DNA of 35,169 bases from an uncultured Dorea sp. (lineage in GTDB: Bacteria; Bacillota; Clostridia; Lachnospirales; Lachnospiraceae): NCBI GenBank assembly GCA_910589275.1, contig CAJUTH010000038.1, positions 1 through 35,169 on the forward strand, written 5' to 3'. Within the stretch, counting starts at the first letter, position 1. Every line of letters starts with the position of its first letter. Under the pieces are notes generated by a model. That model made no database searches. It saw only the letters and a program-made list of their open reading frames with translations, and had not been told where the DNA came from. Position numbers and translations under genes: made by a program. Positions 16,246 through 23,614 of this stretch are shown here, piece after piece.

Positions 16246-17030
16246 TGGCAATGGCAGAATATGTCTGTGGCAGCGAAGAGGAATTTGTGAATCAGATGAA
16301 TGAGCGCGCCAGAGGGCTTGGCATGGAAAATACGAATTTTGTAAACTGTAACGGGTTGGATACAGAAGGCCATGAGACCACAGCCAGGGATATTGCGCTG
16401 ATGTCAAAGGAACTGCTTACCAAATATCCGCAGATTCACGATTACTCTACCATTTGGATGGAGAACATCACGCATACTACGAAAAAAGGAAGCAGCGAAT
16501 TTGGGCTGACCAATACGAATAAGCTGATCCGCCAGTACCAGTATGCTACGGGCCTGAAAACCGGCTCTACTTCAGACGCGGGGTTCTGCGTATCCGCAAC
16601 TGCAGAGAAAAACCAGATGGAAATGATAGCGGTAATCATGGCTGCCAAGGATTCAAAGTCCAGATTTAAAGACGCGATGGCGCTGTTGAATTATGGTTTT
16701 GGAAAATGCATGAAATACATGGATGAAGGGCTGCAGGCCATTGCGCCGGCAAAGGTGGAAAAGGGAATGGAAACAGAAGTTCCTGTAAAGCAGGCGGAAG
16801 GCTTTCAATATATTGATACCGTCGGCGCAGATCTGACACAGATTGAGAAGAAGCCGGAAATGAAAAAGAAACTAGAGGCGCCGGTAAAAAAGGGGGATAA
16901 GGCCGGTGAAATGGTTTATTATTTGAACGGGGAGGAGATTGGAAGGGTAGATATCGTCGCCGCAAAAGACGTGGGGAAGATGAAATATAAAAATGCACTG
17001 GAAACCGCGCTGGAGAAATTTTTCATGTAG
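16238..17030 (+). pseudogene. 3' part of the split DacF-like carboxypeptidase
   Basis: The frame encodes the rest of the S11 peptidase: ACVAMAEYVCGSEEEFVNQM, NFVNCNGLD, and the third active-site motif KTG (16557-16565, in GLKTGSTSDAG). The C-terminal beta-rich PBP5-type domain runs to FFM at 17030. There are no stops or frameshifts in 261 codons, so this half has not decayed. The first in-frame ATG is at 16251 but lacks a binding site, and the open frame upstream (from 16125) is element sequence. Joined to the 5' half across the core repeat, it gives a complete enzyme of about 464 residues. In the present arrangement this half has no signal peptide, SxxK or SxN. Confidence 0.88.
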
Positions 17031-17146
17031 CTTTATGTCATTTACTGTACGTACTTGCTTAATGGAAAAAAGAATGGTACTCTTACATAGAAGCATTTTT
17101 CGGATAGGAATATTCATCCGGGCATAGAAACGAGGATATAACAGGT

Positions 17147-18052
17147 ATGAAGAAAAAAAGGTCATGGAAGGAAAATCTGGCGGTATCTGCCGGAGTCGGC
17201 GTGTTTGCAGCGGCGCTTGAAATATGGAGAGAGCTGCAGGAATTTATCATCAGGCGTTACCGTATCCCATATAAAACTACAGGCGCAGAAGAGGTTAAGC
17301 TGATATTCCTTTCTGACCTGCACGGAAAACAGTATGGAGAGGACAATAGAAGGCTTACGGCTGCGATTGCAGTTGAGAAGCCGGATTATATACTGATCGG
17401 AGGAGATTTGCTGACGAGAAAGGAAGAGGCTACAGATGCTGCGGCAGTCAGACTCCTTGAGAAACTGGCGGACATCTGCCCGGTCTATCTGGCGAACGGC
17501 AATCATGAACAGAAGATGCGCATGAATCCGGAGGAATACGGGAACCGTTATAAGCGGTATATCGAGAAAGCAAGACGGTTAGGGATCCATGTTTTGGAAA
17601 ATGAGACAGAGCAGATTACGATGAAGGGAATCCCGGCCGCCGTCAGCGGCTTGGAGATTCCTTTGGGATGCTATGCGCATTTTCGGACAAGGGAGCTGAA
17701 GCTTTCAGATATAGCAGAGAGACTGGGGGAATCTGCGAAGGGGAGATACCAGATTCTGCTCGCCCATAGTCCGGTTTATTTTGATACTTATGTGAAATGG
17801 GGGGCGGATTTGACGCTCTCAGGCCATCTTCACGGGGGGATTATAGGCATTCCAAAGCTTGGCGGGCTGATAACGCCTCAGATCAAATTGTTTCCTAAGT
17901 ATTCCGGTGGGCTTAGCAGGAAGGGAAAGAGAGTCGGCGTTGTAAGCCGGGGGCTTGGGACGCATACTGTGAACATAAGGCTGTTTAATCCCGCGGAATT
18001 GGTTGTGATTACTTTGTGTCCGGGGAAGAAAGATGCGGGGAGCAGCGATTGA
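17147..18052 (+). CDS. Calcineurin-like metallophosphoesterase (YkuE/YaeI-like)
   Basis: The 301-residue protein has an N-terminal hydrophobic segment (about 10-25) that may anchor it in the membrane. The five metallophosphoesterase motifs follow: SDLHG (Asp57, His59), GGDLLT (85-90), GNHE (118-121), LLAHSP and SGHLHGG. Relatives such as B. subtilis YkuE are two-metal phosphodiesterases linked to the envelope or lipid substrates. It ends about 95 bases before scpA, which has its own promoter. Confidence 0.88.
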   Translation: MKKKRSWKENLAVSAGVGVFAAALEIWRELQEFIIRRYRIPYKTTGAEEVKLIFLSDLHGKQYGEDNRRLTAAIAVEKPDYILIGGDLLTRKEEATDAAAVRLLEKLADICPVYLANGNHEQKMRMNPEEYGNRYKRYIEKARRLGIHVLENETEQITMKGIPAAVSGLEIPLGCYAHFRTRELKLSDIAERLGESAKGRYQILLAHSPVYFDTYVKWGADLTLSGHLHGGIIGIPKLGGLITPQIKLFPKYSGGLSRKGKRVGVVSRGLGTHTVNIRLFNPAELVVITLCPGKKDAGSSD

Positions 18053-18085
18053 CAAACGGAATTTCAAAGGATAGAAAATCTTTTC

Positions 18086-18114
18086 TTGTGCAAGCGTGGA
18101 AAATCAAGTATAAT
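18086..18114 (+). promoter_or_regulatory. scpA-scpB promoter
   Basis: TTGTGC (18086-18091), a 17-base spacer and TATAAT (18109-18114) lie about 33 bases before the scpA start. Confidence 0.6.
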
Positions 18115-18146
18115 AGTTTGGTTAGTTTGATAAAGTGAGGAGTAAC

Positions 18147-18890
18147 ATGGGAATTCCGGTAAAGCTTCAGGTGTTTGAGGGGCCGCTTGACCTGCTTATG
18201 CATTTGATTGACAAAAATAAAATAGATATCTATGATATTCCGATTGTTGAGATTACGAATCAGTATATGGAATATATCGAGGCGATGGAGCAGAGCGATC
18301 TGAATGTGATGAGCGAATTTCTCCTTATGGCGGCTACGCTTCTTGACATCAAGTGCAGGATGCTGCTTCCAAAGGAAGTAAATGAAGACGGGGAAGAGGA
18401 AGACCCCAGACAGGAGCTGGTAGAACAGCTTCTTCAGTATAAAATGTATAAATATATGTCCTATGAGCTGAAGGACCGGCAGGTGGATGGAGAGCGGGTG
18501 ATGTACCGGAAGCCGTATATTCCCGACCAGGTGGCTGACTATGTGGAACCGGTGGATTTGGACGAACTGTTAGAGGATCTTACTCTTGGAAAGCTTCAGA
18601 GCATTTTTCAGGATGTAATGAGGAAGCAGACGGATAAGATTGATCAGATTAGAAGCCGGTTTGGAAAGATTGAAAAGGAAGAGATTACGGTATCGGAGAA
18701 GCTGTCCCAGGTAGAAGAGTATGCGTTGAAGCATCATAGATTCAGCTTTCGCGAGCTGATTTCAAAGCAGCATTCCAGAATACAGATTGTAGTTACTTTT
18801 CTGGCTATTCTAGAAATGATGAAATCCGGCCAGATTGTGATAGAACAGGAGCAGCCCTTTGACGATATTCTGATTACGTCCCAGATGTAA
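18147..18890 (+). CDS. scpA: Segregation and condensation protein A
   Basis: The start at 18147 (GAGGAG 6 bases upstream) gives MGIPVKLQVFEGPLDLLMHL, the typical kleisin N-terminus; an in-frame GTG at 18135 only reads through the binding site. The protein is about 247 residues. ScpA bridges the Smc heads and binds ScpB, forming the condensin that organises and segregates the chromosome. The N-terminal Smc-binding helices, an acidic linker (NEDGEEEDP) and the C-terminal winged helix (KHHRFSFRELISKQHSRIQIVVTFLA) are all visible. scpB follows 52 bases later. Confidence 0.95.
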   Translation: MGIPVKLQVFEGPLDLLMHLIDKNKIDIYDIPIVEITNQYMEYIEAMEQSDLNVMSEFLLMAATLLDIKCRMLLPKEVNEDGEEEDPRQELVEQLLQYKMYKYMSYELKDRQVDGERVMYRKPYIPDQVADYVEPVDLDELLEDLTLGKLQSIFQDVMRKQTDKIDQIRSRFGKIEKEEITVSEKLSQVEEYALKHHRFSFRELISKQHSRIQIVVTFLAILEMMKSGQIVIEQEQPFDDILITSQM

Positions 18891-18942
18891 TGTCTATCGT
18901 TATGATACGGCATGGGACATGGAAAAAGAAAGGTAGTATAAC

Positions 18943-19512
18943 GTGGAAATCAGCAGGTTAGAAGGCATTATAGAGGCAATTCTTTTTACGATGGGAGAAT
19001 CGGTGGAATTGTCAAAGATAGCCCTTGCGATTGGGCATGATGAGGATACGACACGGAAAATCATACACAATATGATGGACAAGCTGAATGACTCTGACAG
19101 AGGGGTGCGGATTATTGAATTGGAGGATTCTTTTCAGATGTGCACCAAGGCAGATATGTATGAATACCTGATACGGATCGCGAAACAGCCAAGGAAGTAT
19201 GTGCTGACAGAGGTGCAGCTTGAGACTTTGTCAATCATTGCATATAAACAGCCGGTGACGAAGTTAGAGATTGAGAAAATACGCGGAGTCAAGTCAGACC
19301 ACGCGGTGAACCGTCTGGTGGAGTATAATCTGGTCTGCGAGGTAGGGCGGATGGACGCTCCCGGGAAGCCGATTCTATTTGGCACTACGGAAGAATTTCT
19401 CCGTAGATTCAGTATTCAGTCATTGGAGGAGCTTCCCAGCATGAACCCGGAACAGCTTGAGAATTTTAAGACGGAGGCTGAGGAAGAAGCGCAGTTGAAA
19501 TTAAATATTTAA
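18943..19512 (+). CDS. scpB: Segregation and condensation protein B
   Basis: The GTG start encodes MEISRLEGIIEAILFTMGES, a standard ScpB N-terminus; the binding site (AAAGGTAG) is modest. The 189-residue protein has two winged-helix domains, including LTEVQLETLSIIAYKQPVTK and IRGVKSDHAVNRLVE, and the LFGTTEEFLRRF motif near the end. ScpB dimers bind the ScpA kleisin in the Smc complex. The adjacency to scpA and the downstream dacF is a common clostridial arrangement. Confidence 0.95.
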   Translation: MEISRLEGIIEAILFTMGESVELSKIALAIGHDEDTTRKIIHNMMDKLNDSDRGVRIIELEDSFQMCTKADMYEYLIRIAKQPRKYVLTEVQLETLSIIAYKQPVTKLEIEKIRGVKSDHAVNRLVEYNLVCEVGRMDAPGKPILFGTTEEFLRRFSIQSLEELPSMNPEQLENFKTEAEEEAQLKLNI

Positions 19513-19570
19513 CGCATGGGGGAGCCTTCTGCTTCATACATTTAAATAACTTCTTTTGGATAGGTTCTGT

Positions 19571-20869
19571 ATGAGAGAAAAAGAGAAGGCGCGTATCCGC
19601 AGATTGATAAAGAAGATGGGAGCTGTGATAAGTTTCTGTCTGGCAGCCGCTGTGTTTGGCGGGGGTTTTGGAAGACAGGCGGCGATTGCATATGCAGAGG
19701 GGGAAAAGAAAGCAGAAGAGCCAGAAGACGCTGGGTTTAAGGGGCAGCTCTATGCAAGGTCGGCGGTGTTGATAGACGGCGACAGCGGAAGGGTGCTTTA
19801 CGGAAAAGAAGAGGATGCGCCAAGACCTATGGCGAGCACAACAAAGATTATGACCTGTATTCTGGCGCTGGAGCATATGAAGGGGGATAAGGAGACCGCA
19901 GAGGTATCAGAGTATGCGGCCGGACAGCCAAAGGTTCATCTGGGTGTAAAAATGGGCGAACAATATTACCTAAAGGATCTGTTGTATTCTCTTATGCTGG
20001 AATCCCATAATGACAGCGCGGTGGTTATCGCGGAGCATGTGGGAGGAAGCGTACAGGGATTTGCAGGACTGATGAATGAAAAGGCAGCAGAACTTGGACT
20101 GGGCGCTACCTACTTTATTACGCCCAATGGATTAGACGCCTCCGATGATCAGGGAATCCATTCTACCACGGCAAAGGAGCTGGCTCTGATTATGAGATAC
20201 TGTATCATGGAATCGGAAAAGAGGGAGGAATTTCTTCAGATTACCCAGGCGAAAAGTCACAGCTTTGGGGATGTGTCTGGAAGCAGGAGTTTTAGCTGTA
20301 ACAATCACAATGCTTTCCTGTCGATGATGGAGGGGGCGTTGTCTGGAAAGACCGGATTTACCGCGGATGCCGGCTACTGTTATGTGGGAGCCCTCCGCCG
20401 GGACGAAAGAACGTTTATCGTTGCGCTTCTTGCCTGCGGATGGCCGAATAATAAGAATTATAAATGGGCTGATACCAGAGCGCTTATGGAATACGGACTG
20501 GAGAATTATAGTTACCGGGATTTGTGGGAGGAACAGAGATTTCAAAATATCCCTGTTAAGGAGGGGATTCCGGACGGCGGGAGGCTTAGCGGAAGCTCTA
20601 CAGTAGGCGTAATGATAAAGGACGCGCCGAAAGAATGGAATTATCTGGTAAGGAAGGATGAGAAGACTAAGCTGTCTGTTACGTGCGGGGAGAAAGTGAA
20701 GGCGCCGGTAAGAGCAGGGGAAACCGTTGGGGAGATTGTTATTTCTTTGGAAGGAGAGACCATTGGGAAATGGAAGCTTATAACGTCGGCTTCAGTTGGG
20801 AAAAGAGATTTTCAATGGTGTATGAAGCGGATAATACAAGAATATGTTAAAATAAATCAAGAAAAGTGA
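19571..20869 (+). CDS. dacF: DacF-like D-alanyl-D-alanine carboxypeptidase (intact)
   Basis: With the ATG at 19571 the protein has 432 residues; an in-frame TTG at 19556 is a possible alternative. A signal peptide (about 10-45) is followed by the S11 catalytic domain with all three motifs: STTK (89-92), SHN (145-147) and KTG (260-262, in GKTGFTADAGYC). A C-terminal PBP5-type beta domain follows. The enzyme removes the terminal D-Ala from peptidoglycan stem peptides outside the membrane. It is the only uninterrupted copy in the window; a paralogue at 7115-17030 is split by a mobile element. A strong terminator overlaps its stop codon. Confidence 0.93.
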   Translation: MREKEKARIRRLIKKMGAVISFCLAAAVFGGGFGRQAAIAYAEGEKKAEEPEDAGFKGQLYARSAVLIDGDSGRVLYGKEEDAPRPMASTTKIMTCILALEHMKGDKETAEVSEYAAGQPKVHLGVKMGEQYYLKDLLYSLMLESHNDSAVVIAEHVGGSVQGFAGLMNEKAAELGLGATYFITPNGLDASDDQGIHSTTAKELALIMRYCIMESEKREEFLQITQAKSHSFGDVSGSRSFSCNNHNAFLSMMEGALSGKTGFTADAGYCYVGALRRDERTFIVALLACGWPNNKNYKWADTRALMEYGLENYSYRDLWEEQRFQNIPVKEGIPDGGRLSGSSTVGVMIKDAPKEWNYLVRKDEKTKLSVTCGEKVKAPVRAGETVGEIVISLEGETIGKWKLITSASVGKRDFQWCMKRIIQEYVKINQEK

Positions 20870-20893
20870 TTAAAAACATCACTTTTCTTTTTT
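20861..20893 (+). terminator. Rho-independent terminator after dacF
   Basis: GAAAAGTGAT (20861-20870) pairs perfectly with ATCACTTTTC (20878-20887) around a 7-base loop, followed by six Ts. The dacF stop codon lies in the left arm. Confidence 0.9.
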
Positions 20894-20950
20894 GAGTTCT
20901 CGTGGTAGTATAGGAGAGGATAAAATAAAGCAAAAAAATTGATAATTTTT

Positions 20951-21028
20951 ACTACGCGGAAGCGCTTTCTCTATAGTAAGAGAACGGCAGCTTTGCATGA
21001 AAAGCGAAAGCGATCGCAAAAGCGTAGT
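20951..21028 (+). promoter_or_regulatory. Nested inverted repeats in the leuA leader
   Basis: ACTACGC (20951-20957) pairs with GCGTAGT (21022-21028). Inside it, CGCTTTC (20963-20969) pairs with GAAAGCG (21006-21012), and GCGATCGC (21010-21017) is a palindrome. No T-box signature or leucine-rich leader peptide is seen. The structure may be an RNA element or binding sites for the AraC-type domain fused to the downstream enzyme. Confidence 0.4.
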
Positions 21029-21056
21029 GGATGAAATAGAAGGGAAGGATATAAAT

Positions 21057-23045
21057 ATGAAAAACAACAGCAAATATGAAAGACAATATTTTATGCCGCC
21101 GGAAGTTACCTACGACTGGGTAAAGAAAGAATACATTGACCAGCCGCCGATTTGGTGCAGCGTTGACCTTAGGGATGGCAATCAGGCGTTGATTGAACCG
21201 ATGAGCTTGGAGGAAAAGCTGGAGTTTTTCCAGCTATTGGTAGATATTGGATTTAAGGAGATTGAGGTTGGATTTCCGGCAGCCTCTGAGACGGAATATA
21301 AATTCATGCGTACGCTGATTGAAAAGAATATGATCCCGGATGATGTGACAGTTCAGGTTCTGACACAGGCGAGAGAGCATATTATTAAGAGGACTTTTGA
21401 GGCTGTGAAGGGGGCGCCTCATGCGGTGGTGCATCTGTATAACTCTACATCCGTTGCCCAAAGGGAGCAGGTATTTAAGAAGAATAAAGAAGAGATCAGA
21501 AAGATTGCAGTAGAGGGCGCGAAGCTTTTAAAAGAGCTGGCGGATGAGACAGAGGGCAATTTTACCTTCCAGTACAGTCCGGAGAGCTTCCCTGGAACAG
21601 AAGTGGATTATGCGGTTGACGTATGCAACGCAGTTCTGGATGTGTGGAAGCCGACAGCAGATAATAAGGCAATTATCAATATTCCGACGACAGTTGAAAA
21701 CGCTATGCCCCATGTGTTTGCCACACAGCTTGAGTATGTGCATAAGCATTTGAATTACAGGGAGAATGTGATCCTCTGTCTGCATCCTCACAATGACAGA
21801 GGCTGCGGCGTGGCTACGGCGGAACTTGGCGTATTAGCGGGAGCAGACCGGATTGAAGGTACGTTATTCGGAAACGGGGAGCGCACCGGCAATGTGGATA
21901 TCATTACGCTGGGGATGAATATGTATTCCCACGGCGTAGATCCGGGGCTGGATTTTTCCGATATGGGAAAGATTCGGGAGACCTATGAGCGGCTTACCAG
22001 AATGCAGGTATATGACCGCCAGCCCTATGCGGGAGATCTGGTGTTTACTGCATTTTCCGGCTCCCATCAGGACGCCATTGCCAAGGGAATGGCTTGGAGG
22101 GAGGATGGAAAGAGCGATATGTGGACGGTTCCATATCTTCCGATTGATCCGCAGGATGTGGGCAGAAAGTATGATTCGGATGTGATCCGTATCAACAGTC
22201 AGTCGGGCAAAGGCGGTGTGAATTATATCTTAAAGCAGGGGTACGGCATCAACCTTCCGGAGAAGATGCGGGAAGAGGTAGGATATCTTGTGAAGGGAGT
22301 ATCCGATCGTGCGCATAAGGAGCTGACGCCGGAGTGGGTATATCAGATCTTTATCGATAATTACGTGAACGCTAAGAGTGTGTTTGCTATTGACGAGTGT
22401 CATTTTAAGCAAGTGGACGGTATTATTGCAGAGGCGACGATCCAGCACGGCAATGACCAAAGAGTGGTAGCGGCCTCCGGAAACGGGCGGTTAGACGCGG
22501 TGAGCAATGCGATTAAGCAGTATTTTAATATCAGTTATGAGCTGAGGTATTATGAGGAGCATTCTCTGACTAGAGGGTCGTCGTCTAAGGCAGCCGCTTA
22601 TGTGGGTATTGTGTGTAAAGGCAAGGCATGCTGGGGCGTGGGCATCGACGCGGATATTATCAAAGCATCCATTGAAGCGCTGATTGTAGCGGTAAATAAG
22701 CTGGATGAAATTAAGACTGCAAATACCTGCAATGATGCGCGGATGATTGAGATTATGAATTATATTCAGGAAAATTATATTGATGTGACGCTGGATGACC
22801 TGTCTGAGAAATTTTATCTGTCAAAGCCCTATCTGTCCAAGTACATTAAGGAAAAGTCCGGCATGACATTTGGCGAACTGGTAAAAAAAGTGCGTATGAA
22901 GAAGGCCCGCGCAATGTTAAAGAGCAGCAGTATGACGGTGGAGAATATTGCGCTGACGGTAGGTTATCAGAACGTGGAGCACTTTAACAGGCTGTTTAAG
23001 AAAGCATACAACATGACGCCGGTGCAGTTTCGGAACCAAAAATAG
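21057..23045 (+). CDS. leuA: 2-isopropylmalate synthase fused to an AraC-type DNA-binding domain
   Basis: The start at 21057 has GGAAGGA 7 bases upstream. Residues about 1-555 are a long-form LeuA, which condenses acetyl-CoA with 2-oxoisovalerate in leucine synthesis. Visible motifs are DLRDGNQ (37-43), HPHND (243-247), GTLFGNGERTGNVD, and the C-terminal LeuA allosteric domain ending near ASIEALIVAVNKLDEIK. Without any stop or frameshift the frame continues into a complete two-helix-turn-helix AraC domain (559-662). This has DDLSEKFYLSKPYLSKYIKE and the family signature ENIALTVGYQNVEHFNRLFK, ending TPVQFRNQK. Total length is 662 residues against roughly 510-570 for ordinary LeuA. The gene is monocistronic after a terminator. 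The fusion suggests the enzyme may also act as a leucine- or substrate-sensing transcription factor; that is inference. Confidence 0.92.
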   Translation: MKNNSKYERQYFMPPEVTYDWVKKEYIDQPPIWCSVDLRDGNQALIEPMSLEEKLEFFQLLVDIGFKEIEVGFPAASETEYKFMRTLIEKNMIPDDVTVQVLTQAREHIIKRTFEAVKGAPHAVVHLYNSTSVAQREQVFKKNKEEIRKIAVEGAKLLKELADETEGNFTFQYSPESFPGTEVDYAVDVCNAVLDVWKPTADNKAIINIPTTVENAMPHVFATQLEYVHKHLNYRENVILCLHPHNDRGCGVATAELGVLAGADRIEGTLFGNGERTGNVDIITLGMNMYSHGVDPGLDFSDMGKIRETYERLTRMQVYDRQPYAGDLVFTAFSGSHQDAIAKGMAWREDGKSDMWTVPYLPIDPQDVGRKYDSDVIRINSQSGKGGVNYILKQGYGINLPEKMREEVGYLVKGVSDRAHKELTPEWVYQIFIDNYVNAKSVFAIDECHFKQVDGIIAEATIQHGNDQRVVAASGNGRLDAVSNAIKQYFNISYELRYYEEHSLTRGSSSKAAAYVGIVCKGKACWGVGIDADIIKASIEALIVAVNKLDEIKTANTCNDARMIEIMNYIQENYIDVTLDDLSEKFYLSKPYLSKYIKEKSGMTFGELVKKVRMKKARAMLKSSSMTVENIALTVGYQNVEHFNRLFKKAYNMTPVQFRNQK

Positions 23046-23104
23046 CATATTATTTGCAAGATGGCGCGGCGAAAAGGATTTTGCCGCGCTGCTTGGCATA
23101 TCAC

Positions 23105-23332
23105 AGTTCACGGGGTGTCTGCCCCTTGCGGAGAGCTTTGGCACAGGAAACAGGGCATTGCAGAGACGTCTTTAATGGAAGTGAAACCGGTGCTTACGTA
23201 GTCTTAGGAGCGAAGGCATTCCTGAGCTTCTTAGACTACGTTGGTACTGGGTTCACTGGAATGTTGTCTCGCCCTGCTTCCTGTGCCAAAGCTCTCCGCA
23301 AGGGGCAGACACCTTGTGAACTATGACTTGAC
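23105..23332. repeat. 228-bp imperfect palindrome (MITE-like or RNA-forming)
   Basis: The 52 bases at 23105-23156 match the reverse complement of 23281-23332 with three mismatches (outer tip AGTTCAC/GTGAACT). Pairing continues imperfectly inward, for example ACGTAGTCT near 23198 with AGACTACG near 23232. No ORF lies inside. The region 23046-23614 has no gene; it holds this palindrome, a promoter and a second inverted-repeat element. Confidence 0.8.
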
Positions 23333-23360
23333 ATTTATTTAACGAAAATAAATAAAACTG

Positions 23361-23389
23361 TTGCACTTTACAGAAATAAAAGTTATAAT
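23361..23389 (+). promoter_or_regulatory. Strong promoter of the decarboxylase operon
   Basis: TTGCAC (23361-23366), 17 bases, TATAAT (23384-23389) in an AT-rich setting. It lies 226 bases before the first gene, so the transcript would begin with a long structured leader that includes the MITE-like element. Confidence 0.7.
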
Positions 23390-23407
23390 ATACAAGGCAG
23401 AAATTTG

Positions 23408-23553
23408 GTTGCTTTTCACGGCTCAGGAATGCGCCGCAGGGCGCATTCCGTGAGAACATGATACAAGAGTGAGGGGCGCATTTTGCGCAGCAAAACTTTG
23501 ATTTCCGCCCCGAATTGTTGCTATGAGCGGCCTCATGGGCCGTGAATAGTAAC
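23408..23553. mobile_element. 146-bp MITE-like element with 8-bp target duplication
   Basis: The ends are 17-bp inverted repeats (23408-23424 and 23537-23553; GTTRCTWTTCACGGCYC, 14 of 17 matching). They are flanked by the direct repeat GAAATTTG at 23400-23407 and 23554-23561. Inside are the hairpin GGAATGCGCC-GCAG-GGCGCATTCC (23426-23449) and GGGGCG/CGCCCC (23473-23478/23506-23511). There is no ORF. It lies within the leader between the operon promoter and the first gene. Confidence 0.7.
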
Positions 23554-23614
23554 GAAATTTGGTTATTATATAAACCTAATATACAAGTATAGTAAGGAAA
23601 ATGGAGGGCTGGTT

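Noticed and set aside
16125..16250. Upstream extension of the 3' carboxypeptidase fragment as its true N-terminus.
   Set aside because: These codons overlap the AAA gene end and element sequence, lack a ribosome binding site and have no carboxypeptidase similarity.
20870..21056. T-box or leucine attenuator before leuA.
   Set aside because: No T-box sequence, no specifier structure, no run of leucine codons and no terminator just before the gene were found.
23046..23614. tRNA or known riboswitch in the large gap before the decarboxylase operon.
   Set aside because: No cloverleaf with TTCGA-type T-loop and no recognisable riboswitch core were seen; the pairing is explained by two inverted-repeat elements.
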